A stretch of DNA of 9,559 bases from positions 1 to 9,559 of the forward strand of contig JAVERU010000118.1 in assembly GCA_034006965.1 (NCBI GenBank), in the 5' to 3' direction. The notes under the pieces were generated by a model that was not told the origin of the DNA, made no database searches, and saw nothing but the letters and a program-made list of their open reading frames with translations. A program made the position numbers and the translations under genes. The stretch comes from Perlabentimonas sp034006965 (GTDB lineage: Bacteria; Bacteroidota; Bacteroidia; Bacteroidales; Tenuifilaceae). This document shows, in pieces, positions 1 to 7,775 of this stretch; position 1 is the stretch's first letter; every line of letters begins with the position of its first letter.

Positions 1-2316
1 CATACCGGGGATGAGATTGAATTTACATGGTCAGCAACCAATATTACCCATGTTAATATCTATGTGGTAGAGACAGAGGTTGGAGGCGAGGCCTTTCTGC
101 TTAACGAGGATGCCCCAGTTGACGCAGCCCTTGGTGCGTATACCTACACCGTGGTCAATGGCGATTTTGGTACCTATACCGTTCGCATCGAAGATGCAAC
201 CGACGACACCTTCTTTGCCGAAACCACCGAGGTGCTTACCGTGGTAGATGATGTATCTCCTGATGGGGTTGTGTTCTATCCCGCATGGGGCGATGTTGAT
301 GTGCCCGTTAGCTTTACCCTTAGCATCCAATTCGATGAGGATATTGAGGCTGGTACTGGTAAAATCACCATCAATAAGGTTTCCGACGATAGCGAGGTGT
401 TGAGCTTTACCGAAACGGATTTCACCATCAGTTACGATGTGCTTACCATTAGCGTAACTGGCCTGGCGTTCGAAACTGAGTACTATATCCTTGCCGATGC
501 AGGTGTTGTTAAGGATCTTTCTGGCAATGTATCTCCAGCGCTAGACGATAAAACAGAATGGACCTTTACTACCATAGGAGAGCCTGCTGGCGATCTGTTT
601 ATTTCGGAGTACATTGAGGGTAAAGCCAATGGTAATAACCGTGCAATTGAGCTGTATAACCCAACCAGCAGCACGCTAGATCTTTCCAACTACGTAGTGA
701 AGGCAGCATACAATGGTGGTGGATGGGCAATTCGTGAAGGAAATGAAATGAGAGAGTATATTCTTCCTCTTACTGGAACGCTTGATGCTGGTAAAGTGTA
801 TGTTATATACAATTCACAAGCCGACGACGAGATTACTTCAGTTGGAGACCTTTCATTAAGTTATGGTAGCGATTGCGATGGTTGCCGACTTGTTTCATTC
901 ACAGGTAACGATGCAATTGGCCTGTTTAAGAAAGAAGGCGAAGACCTTGTTCTTATAGATGTTATTGGTGTTGAAACTGAGAATACGGCTTGGGCAGTTG
1001 CTGGTGTTGAAAATGCTACTCAGGACCACACGCTTGTTCGCAAGAGCGATATTACAATTGGCAATACCAACTGGGCAGCATCGGCCGGGACCAATGCCGA
1101 CGATAGCGAATGGATCGTTTATCCTGCTGATGAGTTGTCATTCATTGGATGGCATGGTAATGAACCAACGCTTAGCATTACGTCTCCAGCCGATGGTAGC
1201 ACGATATATGACGATAAGGTAACTGTTAGCTTTGCTGTGTACAACTTCCAGGTTGGCGATAACTCTGGTGGCGACGACGATGGATACGTTGTTTACAAGC
1301 TAAATGATGGTGACGAGGTTGAGCTGAAAACTACCGATGATTTTGAACTTACTGGTTTGGCATTAGGCGAGTACACCCTAACCATGTGGCTGGTTGATAA
1401 CAATGGCGATGTGTTAAACCCCGAGGTATCACGTTCTGTAACCTTTACCATCGACGAGGTTTCTGTTCTAACCATCTACGAGGTGCGTTACACCACAGAG
1501 GATCCAGCCCTAAGCCCATACCAAGGCGAAGTGGTTACAACCAAAGGTATTGTAACTGGAGCCTATTTCTATAGTGGTAATGAGCGAGGTTTCTTTATTC
1601 AGGATGGTGTAACAGCATGGAATGGTATTCTGGTGTACACAAATACTGCTACCGGAAACCCAGCCATTGGCGATGAGGTGCAAGTAACTGGTAAGGTTGA
1701 CCATTTCTACAACTTAGTTCAGATAACTAATCCTACGTTTGAAGTGCTAAGTAGCGATAATGATGTGCCAGCGCCTAAGGTGCTTACTACTGCTGAGGTT
1801 GCAGCCGACCCCGCCGGTTACCAGTGGCAGAGTATGCTTCTTCGCGTTGAGGATGCCGAGTGTACCGATAATGCACAGGATAACGGAAGGTTCTTGGTGA
1901 ACGATGGCAGTGGTGTTCTTTCAATTGATCCAGGATTATATGCTTTTGACCCAGCAACTATTGAGGTTGGCAAGAAGTACAACATCACCGGATTTGGTCT
2001 GTTTGCTTTTAGTGAGCACAGGTTAGCACCACGTAACGCTAGCGATATTGAGCTGGCAACAAGTGCTGGTGTTGTTACCGAGGAGAACATCAATGTATAT
2101 CCCAACCCATTTAGCCAAACGCTTTGGATTGATAATGTACAGAACGCTCGTAGCGTTGTGGTGGTGAACCTTATTGGCCAGCAGGTTATGAATATGCAGC
2201 TGCATGGCGATAGCAGGGTTTCTATCCCAACCGAGAATCTACCAAGCGGGGTTTACCTAATCTCTGTCGAAGGACAGGGTGGTGAGCGAACCGTTCGTAG
2301 GGTAATTAAAAGATAA
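1..2316 (+). CDS. Multidomain secreted protein with lamin-tail and OB-like modules and a T9SS type A sorting domain (5' partial)
   Basis: The frame is open from the first base, so the N-terminus and signal peptide lie outside the window; the GTG at 64 is only an internal codon. 771 residues are visible. Approximate order, counted from the first codon: Kre9/KNH-like beta domain (1-82, GDEIEFTWSA); SbsA/Big_5-like Ig domain (86-193); lamin-tail domain (194-381, starting DLFISEYIEG, with ELYNP); another Ig-like domain (388-487); two OB-like halves (488-586 with GIVTG and FFIQDG; 591-684 with FLVNDGSG); and a T9SS C-terminal domain (693-771, NVYPNPF, LPSGVYLISV, ending VIKR). By family knowledge the last domain directs export across the outer membrane by the Por system and is then removed. 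Lamin-tail plus OB modules often accompany extracellular nucleases, but no nuclease catalytic domain is visible, so the activity is unknown. The modules are mostly short beta domains rich in Asp, Thr and Gly. A strong terminator follows the stop codon. Confidence 0.9.
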   Translation, partial: HTGDEIEFTWSATNITHVNIYVVETEVGGEAFLLNEDAPVDAALGAYTYTVVNGDFGTYTVRIEDATDDTFFAETTEVLTVVDDVSPDGVVFYPAWGDVDVPVSFTLSIQFDEDIEAGTGKITINKVSDDSEVLSFTETDFTISYDVLTISVTGLAFETEYYILADAGVVKDLSGNVSPALDDKTEWTFTTIGEPAGDLFISEYIEGKANGNNRAIELYNPTSSTLDLSNYVVKAAYNGGGWAIREGNEMREYILPLTGTLDAGKVYVIYNSQADDEITSVGDLSLSYGSDCDGCRLVSFTGNDAIGLFKKEGEDLVLIDVIGVETENTAWAVAGVENATQDHTLVRKSDITIGNTNWAASAGTNADDSEWIVYPADELSFIGWHGNEPTLSITSPADGSTIYDDKVTVSFAVYNFQVGDNSGGDDDGYVVYKLNDGDEVELKTTDDFELTGLALGEYTLTMWLVDNNGDVLNPEVSRSVTFTIDEVSVLTIYEVRYTTEDPALSPYQGEVVTTKGIVTGAYFYSGNERGFFIQDGVTAWNGILVYTNTATGNPAIGDEVQVTGKVDHFYNLVQITNPTFEVLSSDNDVPAPKVLTTAEVAADPAGYQWQSMLLRVEDAECTDNAQDNGRFLVNDGSGVLSIDPGLYAFDPATIEVGKKYNITGFGLFAFSEHRLAPRNASDIELATSAGVVTEENINVYPNPFSQTLWIDNVQNARSVVVVNLIGQQVMNMQLHGDSRVSIPTENLPSGVYLISVEGQGGERTVRRVIKR

Positions 2317-2336
2317 GTAACCCATTCTCTAAATAG

Positions 2337-2366
2337 AAAGGCCCCGAGTTACTCGGGGCCTTTTTT
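2337..2366 (+). terminator. Intrinsic terminator after the T9SS-sorted protein gene
   Basis: GGCCCCGAG (2340-2348) pairs perfectly with CTCGGGGCC (2352-2360) around a 3-nt TTA loop, followed by six T. AAA just before the stem can pair with the first T residues and lengthen it. It lies 20 nt after the upstream stop codon and ends that transcript before comEC. Confidence 0.95.
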
Positions 2367-2394
2367 ATTGCCAAATTTTTACGCCCATTGATTT

Positions 2395-2428
2395 TTTGAT
2401 TTTATCGGTGTAACTTACCTTAGGTTTA
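2395..2428 (+). promoter_or_regulatory. Possible Bacteroidota-type promoter for comEC
   Basis: TTTG at 2395-2398 is followed after 22 nt by TAGGTTTA (2421-2428), one mismatch from the -7 consensus TAnnTTTG. The spacing is 2 nt longer than in the two clear promoters of this window, so this is tentative. It sits between the upstream terminator and the comEC start, where a promoter is needed. The predicted transcription start would be near 2435, giving a leader of about 10 nt. Confidence 0.35.
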
Positions 2429-2445
2429 CTCCAAATAAAAGGTAT

Positions 2446-4560
2446 ATGGGCGCTCAGGTTCCATTCTTCAAGCTATTGCTTCCCTTTGCTGGCGGTATTA
2501 TTTTGGCTTTGGTGGTAGGCATTCAGGTTAGCCCGCTGCAAGCTATTGTTGTTGTGTCGTTGCTGTTCGGGTTGCTCATTGCTTCCTTCGCAATGCCGTT
2601 CACTTGGGCCTACCGTTGGGTGTTTGGTGTGGTTGTTAGCCTTTTCCTTTTTGTTGCAGGGTTTTCCCTTACCCAGCTATCCCAGTCAAGCAGTGCAATT
2701 GACCAGGGCCAGGATTACGGCGTCATTGCTAGGGTGATTGATGCCCCCGAGGTACGCCTATCGAGCACAAGAGTTCATGTAACGCTCACCATGGTGCACA
2801 GCAACAACGAGTGGAAGTCGGTTAACGAGAAATCGTTGCTTTACTTTTCTGCCTCCGACTCCCTTGTGTCGGAGCTGAAGTATGGCGATGTCCTTGTCTT
2901 GAAATCAAACTTTACTGCTCCACCTGATGCTAAAAACCCATACCAGTTCAACTATGCCAAGTACCTTGCAAAGAGAAACATTTATTGGGTATCGTTTGTT
3001 CCAGCTGACCATTGGATGAGGGTTGGTGCAAGGCCTCATTGGTTGCACTCCACAACCAGTATGCTTCGTGCTGGTTTGCTTTCGCTCTTTCAGCGTGTTG
3101 GAATTGAAGGCGAAAACTTGGCTGTTCTGTCGGCGCTCACCATGGGCTATAAAAGTTTACTCGACCAGGAAACACGGCGTGTTTTCTCAGCATCAGGTGC
3201 AATGCATATTCTAGCCGTTTCGGGCCTTCATGTGGGAATACTTTATGCAACCCTATCGGCGTTTCTCTTCTTTTTTGGTAGTGGTAGAAGAGCCAAGCTT
3301 TACAAGGCCTTGTTGCTAATACTATTCCTCTGGTTCTTTGCGGTATTCACTGGGCTATCGCCCTCGGTGATGCGTGCTTCCCTTATGTTTTCTTTCGTAA
3401 TTATGGGCACCGCCTTTAGCCACCAGTCGAGTATATACAATACCCTTTGCGCATCGGCATTTGTAATGTTAGTGGCCAACCCCATGCTAATTACCGAGGT
3501 AGGTTTTCAGCTTTCGTATCTGGCTGTTATTTCCATCGTTTTTTTCTATCCATATATCTACAACCTGTTGTATATCAAAAATAGGGCTGTCGACAAGGTT
3601 TGGGGTCTGGTGGCGGTTTCGCTGGCAGCACAGCTGGGGACATTCGTACTGGGGCTATACTACTTCAACCAGTTCCCTAACTATTTTCTTCTTACAAACC
3701 TATTCGCAATTCCAATGGCCTTTATAATACTTTACCTAGCTATCGGTTTGCTAGTTTTTTCACCCATTCCAATTCTTGCCAATGCCCTGGGCTGGCTTTT
3801 AAACGAGTCATTGTCGCTACTGAACTACCTAGTTCGCTTTACCGAGGGTTTACCATACTCTACCACTACGGGTATTTCAATAAGTGAAACGCAAGCAGTT
3901 AGTCTGCTTCTGGCAATTCTAATGCTCGCCTTTTTGCTTGAGAATCGAAAGCCGGTTTACCTAAGGTTAATGCTGGTCTCTCTTCTGTTTTTCTTTGTCG
4001 AGAATGCATATCGCTATACGGTTGCAAGCCGTGAGTCCGAACTGGTGATGTTTGCACATAGGCAGAAATCGCTTCTGAGTTTCCGCGAGGGATCAAACGT
4101 AGCTCTTTGTGCGGTTGATACAACTACGGGGCAATTTGCCAATGCCTATTCTTTTATCCTTGGAGGATATTTAAATAGGGTAGGGGCAAGCAGCGATCTG
4201 CAGGTTATTCCAATTAATCACCCCGATGTTACCGATGGAGGTCTTCGGGATGTTGTATCGTTAAGTAAAAATGAGCTGGGCAGCTGGTTGTATTTTAGTG
4301 ATAAGCTCATATTTATTCCCGAACCTTCAGATGTTAATAGGGCTATGTCAGCGCATAGGTTATATGTCGATCTTATGCTCATTACTCGTGGCGTTGCACA
4401 TCTCTTTCCGGCGCTTTTAAACATTGTAAGCCCAAAATTGGTGGTGGTTGATGAAACCGTACCGTCCTGGCAGTTTGCATCAATCAGTGAGCATGCCAAA
4501 GCGCATGCCGTTGAGCTATACTCCATCGCGCAAAGAGGTGCCCTGGTGTTAACCTACTGA
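2446..4560 (+). CDS. comEC: ComEC/Rec2 family competence protein (DNA-uptake channel)
   Basis: 704 residues. ComEC forms the inner-membrane channel that carries single-stranded DNA into the cytoplasm during natural transformation. The N-terminus has two or three membrane helices (about 8-78), then a soluble DUF4131-type beta domain (about 90-195). The Competence domain (about 210-500) is polytopic and carries the family signatures HILAVSGLHVG (254-264) and GLSPSVMRASLM (303-314), plus EVGFQLSYLAV (351-361). After a last membrane helix (about 504-520) comes a soluble tail of about 180 residues. Its pattern VDLMLITRGVAHL (641-653) and LLNIVSPKLVVVDE (657-670), ending RGALVLTY, resembles the end of the metallo-beta-lactamase domain of other ComEC proteins, but the THxHxDH metal ligands are absent. 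The family length of about 700 residues fits Bacteroidota homologues. The ATG at 2446 has no Shine-Dalgarno sequence, as is usual in this phylum. Confidence 0.95.
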   Translation: MGAQVPFFKLLLPFAGGIILALVVGIQVSPLQAIVVVSLLFGLLIASFAMPFTWAYRWVFGVVVSLFLFVAGFSLTQLSQSSSAIDQGQDYGVIARVIDAPEVRLSSTRVHVTLTMVHSNNEWKSVNEKSLLYFSASDSLVSELKYGDVLVLKSNFTAPPDAKNPYQFNYAKYLAKRNIYWVSFVPADHWMRVGARPHWLHSTTSMLRAGLLSLFQRVGIEGENLAVLSALTMGYKSLLDQETRRVFSASGAMHILAVSGLHVGILYATLSAFLFFFGSGRRAKLYKALLLILFLWFFAVFTGLSPSVMRASLMFSFVIMGTAFSHQSSIYNTLCASAFVMLVANPMLITEVGFQLSYLAVISIVFFYPYIYNLLYIKNRAVDKVWGLVAVSLAAQLGTFVLGLYYFNQFPNYFLLTNLFAIPMAFIILYLAIGLLVFSPIPILANALGWLLNESLSLLNYLVRFTEGLPYSTTTGISISETQAVSLLLAILMLAFLLENRKPVYLRLMLVSLLFFFVENAYRYTVASRESELVMFAHRQKSLLSFREGSNVALCAVDTTTGQFANAYSFILGGYLNRVGASSDLQVIPINHPDVTDGGLRDVVSLSKNELGSWLYFSDKLIFIPEPSDVNRAMSAHRLYVDLMLITRGVAHLFPALLNIVSPKLVVVDETVPSWQFASISEHAKAHAVELYSIAQRGALVLTY

Positions 4561-4752
4561 GGGTTACCTAAAGCTCGCTCCATGTTTCATCAGGATGTTG
4601 TAAAACACTACAATATTGATTGATTTTATTGTCAAATCTTGTTCCTTTGCCTAGTTAAGAATTTTTCATTCGTTTTTGCGCAAGGGCTGTAGCGTAGTTG
4701 TTCTTGATGCGTACAGTGATTGCCTTTTTGTTAACCTGTAAGCTGTATCTAT

Positions 4753-5502
4753 ATGAACGCCATTCTGAACCATCGATCAATCCGAAAGTACAAGAGTACC
4801 CCCATTGAGGAGTCGTTGCTTAACCATATTCTTTACGCAGGCACCCGGGCCTCTACCACTGGGAATATGCAGGTTTACAGCATTATTGTGACTCAAGATC
4901 AAGCCGTAAAGGATCAGCTTGCCCCATGCCATTTTAATCAGCCTATGGTTAAGCAGGCGCCTGTGGTGTTAACCTTTTGTGCCGATTTTAACCGGTTTAA
5001 CAAGTGGTGCCATCAGCGCAACGCCGTGCCTGGTTACGACAATTTTCTGTCGTTCACTACCGCTGCCATCGATGCGCTTTTGGTTGCGCAGAATGTTTGC
5101 ATTGCCGCCGAAGAGGAGGGGCTTGGTATATGCTATCTAGGTACAACAACCTACACTGCCGATAAAATTATCGAGGTTCTAAAGCTACCCAAAGGGGTAG
5201 TCCCCATTACTACAGTTGTTCTGGGTTATCCCGATGAGTCCCCCGGGTTAACCGACCGCCTTCCCGTGCCTGCAATTCTGCATCGCGAGGTTTATCAGGA
5301 TTACTCCGAGGGCGACATCGATCAGATATATGCTGCCAAGGAGGCGTTACCCCTTACCAAAAAATTGCTCGAAGAGAATAAGAAGGAAACCCTAGCGCAG
5401 ATCTTTACCGACAATCGTTATACTAAAAAGGATAACGTGGCGTTCTCCAAAGTATTCCTAAAGGTATTGCATGACCAAGGGTTTATGAATAACGAGATGT
5501 AG
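4753..5502 (+). CDS. NfsA/FRP-like nitroreductase family protein (NAD(P)H-dependent, FMN)
   Basis: 249 residues. The family uses FMN and NAD(P)H to reduce nitroaromatics, quinones or flavins in the cytoplasm, normally as a homodimer. Visible features are the N-terminal phosphate-binding motif HRSIRKY (7-13), the flavin-contacting STTGNMQ (34-40), GICYLGTTT (125-133) in the position of the loop over the isoalloxazine ring, and LTDRLP (166-171), typical of the NfsA/FRP branch. The C-terminal part (about 205-245) ends KVLHDQGF, a tail seen in Bacteroidota members. The physiological substrate cannot be read from sequence. The gene stands alone, with 192 nt upstream and 136 nt downstream. The AT-rich approach to the ATG has no Shine-Dalgarno sequence, and no terminator is evident on either side. 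Confidence 0.9.
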   Translation: MNAILNHRSIRKYKSTPIEESLLNHILYAGTRASTTGNMQVYSIIVTQDQAVKDQLAPCHFNQPMVKQAPVVLTFCADFNRFNKWCHQRNAVPGYDNFLSFTTAAIDALLVAQNVCIAAEEEGLGICYLGTTTYTADKIIEVLKLPKGVVPITTVVLGYPDESPGLTDRLPVPAILHREVYQDYSEGDIDQIYAAKEALPLTKKLLEENKKETLAQIFTDNRYTKKDNVAFSKVFLKVLHDQGFMNNEM

Positions 5503-5638
5503 CAAGCATTCTCTGGCAAGTAAGCTTGGTCGCCTAGCAAATCATTACGCATATTTTCTGCTTCAGCAAAAAGAATTGCTTGGGTAAAACATTACCTTTA
5601 GATTTTCATCAGGTAGTGTAATTTGCTATTTCACCCCC

Positions 5639-7342
5639 ATGCTAGTTCGAGTAGGTTTTACATTAGTCCACCTTCTTATAGCCTTTGCCCTAAATGCGCA
5701 GGTGGTTGGGCTGTTGGTTTTTAACGATTCCGACCTCACGCAGGAGTGCTATCGCAGTAAATCTCGAGTCGATACGCTATCGGCATACGCCCATTTTTCG
5801 AGATGCATAGCCAATTTGCATGGCCGGGGATACCTCGAGGCGCGTGTTGACTCCTTGTCGATCACACCCACACACCTAATGGCCTATGGCCATTTAGGCA
5901 AAATTTATCATTGGGCCAGTATCGATGCCGATAGCGTAAGCCAACAATGGCTTAGGAGTGCTGGCCTACGCCCCTCGCATTTGCTAAATCAGCCCATCAG
6001 CCCAGAATCGGTTAGTGAGCTGATGTATAAAGCCACCGCATACCTCGAGAATAATGGTTTTCCCTTCGCATCCATAGAGCTATTAAAGTCCGAAATTCAG
6101 GGTAACCAGCTTCATTCTGAGCTTAAGGTTTATCCCGGGCCCTTAATTCGCCTCGATACCCTTTACCTCTTAGGTGATGCAAAAATTTCACAACGTTTTG
6201 TCGAGAGGCATCTTGGGTTTAGCAAGGATGCTCCATACTCTGAGTCGCACCTGGCAGCATTCAATTCTAGGCTTCAGTCGTTGCCCTACATCAAAGCAAT
6301 TAGACCCGTTGAGGTTGAGTTTATCCCGGGTAGAGCAAGGGTTTATTCATACCTTACAAACCAGCAGGCTAACCAGTTCTCCGGACTACTCGGGTTTATT
6401 TCAACGCCCGACCAGAATCCTCGCATTCGTTTTACAGGCGATTTAAACCTACAGCTGCTAAATATTTTTGGCAGGGGCGAGTCAAACTCATTGCAATGGC
6501 AAGCATTAGATCAGGGTTTGCAGCGGTTAAAAATTGCATCGCGATGGCACTACATATTCGGTTCGAGTGTTGGCATATCTACTTATTTCAACCTTTTCCG
6601 ACGAGACACTTCGTATGTAAATCTAAATCCCAAGGTTGATATAACCTTCCCTTTTAGCCGGGGTTCAGCCAGCTTGGGATTCGATTACAGAAGCACTAAT
6701 GCGCTTGCTGCTGCCAGCGGAGTGGGCAACTCTAGCACAATGCTATACACCTCCTCCCTTTCGCTTGGTAGTCAAGTTTACATCGATTTCCCTGTTAAAG
6801 CGTTATGGGTAAAAACTGCCATTGGTGTTGGGCAGCGTAGCGAAAAGAATGATGGAAACGAACAGGATTTGTCCTCGGTGGTGGGAGAGTTTTCCGGAGA
6901 AATTGTGGGGTACTTCCCCCTTTACCATGAGCATCTAGTATTTAAGGCATCCCTTCAGGGGCAATGGTTAACTCATATTATGCAGAACGCCTCATCGAGT
7001 GGGTTTTTCGAGAATGAGCTTTATCGCATAGGCGGGTTTGGCTCCCTCCGTGGTTTTAACCAGGAGTCAATCATCACTTCAGCCTATGCTATAAGCAAGG
7101 TAGAGCTGCAGCTAAGAATTGATAGGGCTATCAATACTTTCCTTTTTTACGACCAAGGTATTCTCTCGGGCTATGGTATACCAAATTTGGCTGTCCAAAT
7201 GCCTTATGGAGTAGGTTTTGGGTTTCAGCTTGCATCCATGGGGAGTCTCTTTAGCATGAGCTATGCCCTAGGTAACGGCATGGGAGAGCACCTTAGCTTC
7301 AAGAATGCTAAGCTACACTTGGGCGTTACTGCCAAGTTTTAG
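5639..7342 (+). CDS. Omp85 superfamily outer-membrane protein (BamA/TamA-like)
   Basis: 567 residues. The N-terminus is a typical signal peptide (about 1-20, hydrophobic FTLVHLLIAFALNA before Q21). A periplasmic region of about 220 residues follows, with POTRA-like segments. The clearest is about 170-240 (RLDTLYLLGDAKISQRFVERHLGF, then RLQSLPYIKAI). The rest is a beta-barrel domain (about 245-567) of alternating polar/hydrophobic strands. GGFGSLRGF (465-473) matches the conserved RGF/Y motif of loop L6 that folds into the Omp85 barrel, and the protein ends in aromatic F567 as barrel proteins do. Family members insert or translocate other proteins, or in Bacteroidota act as related surface-assembly factors; the client is unknown. 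With about two POTRA domains it is too short for the main BamA, so it is probably an accessory paralogue. No clear promoter or terminator was found. Confidence 0.85.
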   Translation: MLVRVGFTLVHLLIAFALNAQVVGLLVFNDSDLTQECYRSKSRVDTLSAYAHFSRCIANLHGRGYLEARVDSLSITPTHLMAYGHLGKIYHWASIDADSVSQQWLRSAGLRPSHLLNQPISPESVSELMYKATAYLENNGFPFASIELLKSEIQGNQLHSELKVYPGPLIRLDTLYLLGDAKISQRFVERHLGFSKDAPYSESHLAAFNSRLQSLPYIKAIRPVEVEFIPGRARVYSYLTNQQANQFSGLLGFISTPDQNPRIRFTGDLNLQLLNIFGRGESNSLQWQALDQGLQRLKIASRWHYIFGSSVGISTYFNLFRRDTSYVNLNPKVDITFPFSRGSASLGFDYRSTNALAAASGVGNSSTMLYTSSLSLGSQVYIDFPVKALWVKTAIGVGQRSEKNDGNEQDLSSVVGEFSGEIVGYFPLYHEHLVFKASLQGQWLTHIMQNASSSGFFENELYRIGGFGSLRGFNQESIITSAYAISKVELQLRIDRAINTFLFYDQGILSGYGIPNLAVQMPYGVGFGFQLASMGSLFSMSYALGNGMGEHLSFKNAKLHLGVTAKF

Positions 7343-7434
7343 CAATAGAATCGATGCAAAACAGAGCGTACGATACAGATAGTTAAGTGTTTGTGCTGTT
7401 TGGTATAATAATGATGAATAAAAAAGTTCTTTTT

Positions 7435-7466
7435 TTTGGAAAAAACTCGGATAAGTTATAGCTTTG
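7435..7466 (+). promoter_or_regulatory. Bacteroidota housekeeping promoter of rpsU
   Basis: A perfect -33 TTTG (7435-7438) at the end of an eight-T run, then 20 nt, then a perfect -7 element TAGCTTTG (7459-7466). Expected transcription start near 7473, giving a leader of about 29 nt before the rpsU ATG at 7502. Confidence 0.88.
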
Positions 7467-7501
7467 CAGCTCAATAAAAATTAAACCAATTAATTATAGG
7501 C

Positions 7502-7693
7502 ATGATCATAATACCCATTAAAGAAGGCGAGAATATTGAAAGAGCCTTAAAGCGCTTTAAGCGTAAATTCGAGAAGACTGGAACCATGAAGGAGCTTCGC
7601 TCGCGACAGGCGTTTAGCAAGCCATCCATCAGGCGCAGGGAGGAGATTAAAAAGGCTATCTATATTCAGCAGCTTCAGCAAAAAGAGGAGTAA
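7502..7693 (+). CDS. rpsU: 30S ribosomal protein bS21
   Basis: 63 residues, the usual length. bS21 is a small basic helical protein of the 30S platform next to the 3' end of 16S rRNA. The sequence shows the family pattern: a short beta start (MIIIPIKEGENIERALKRFKRKFEK), then long basic helices with SRQAFSKPSIRRREE. In Bacteroidota, bS21 together with bS6 and bS18 is known to hide the anti-Shine-Dalgarno tail of 16S rRNA, which explains the poor use of SD sequences in this phylum. The region before the ATG is AT-rich (AATTATAGGC); its only SD-like triplet, AGG, ends one base from the start, too close to be effective. The gene has its own promoter and terminator, so it is expressed largely as a monocistron ahead of xer and the hibernation factor gene. 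Confidence 0.97.
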   Translation: MIIIPIKEGENIERALKRFKRKFEKTGTMKELRSRQAFSKPSIRRREEIKKAIYIQQLQQKEE

Positions 7694-7708
7694 AAATTCT
7701 CTGGATGC

Positions 7709-7735
7709 ATCAGGCAGTTTTGCCTGATTTTTTTT
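7709..7735 (+). terminator. Intrinsic terminator after rpsU
   Basis: ATCAGGCA (7709-7716) pairs with TGCCTGAT (7721-7728) around a GTTT loop, and an eight-T tract runs from 7728 to 7735. The T tract also forms the -33 region of the likely xer promoter. Confidence 0.92.
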
Positions 7736-7763
7736 GGCAACGCTCAAAAAAAACATTATATTG
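7733..7763 (+). promoter_or_regulatory. Likely promoter of the xer-hpf unit, overlapping the rpsU terminator
   Basis: TTTG at 7733-7736 ends the terminator's T run. After 20 nt comes TATATTG (7757-7763), like TAnnTTTG with one T missing. The -33 element and spacing are the same as in the two perfect promoters in this window. Expected transcription start near 7770, only about 6 nt before the ATG. Confidence 0.5.
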
Positions 7764-7775
7764 CATCCAAAGAAT

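Noticed and set aside
4550..4566. TAACC/GGTTA hairpin around the comEC stop codon
   Set aside because: Only five pairs, with no T tract after it; not a credible terminator.
4616..4649. TTG and TTCCTTTG as a promoter for the nitroreductase gene
   Set aside because: The second base of the -7 box is wrong, spacing is 23 nt, and other equally weak pairs exist nearby; not strong enough to list as a feature.
5593..5600. TACCTTTA as a -7 box for the Omp85 gene
   Set aside because: No TTTG or TTG lies at 19-22 nt upstream; the closest TTG is 14 nt away.
7404..7409. TATAAT resembling an enterobacterial -10 box upstream of rpsU
   Set aside because: The primary sigma factor in this phylum reads TAnnTTTG; no suitable -35 lies before it, and a perfect Bacteroidota promoter sits downstream.
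7734..7775. TTG start adding 14 residues to the recombinase
   Set aside because: It lies inside the rpsU terminator and the -33 element and before the likely transcription start; the family normally starts near the ATG at 7776.
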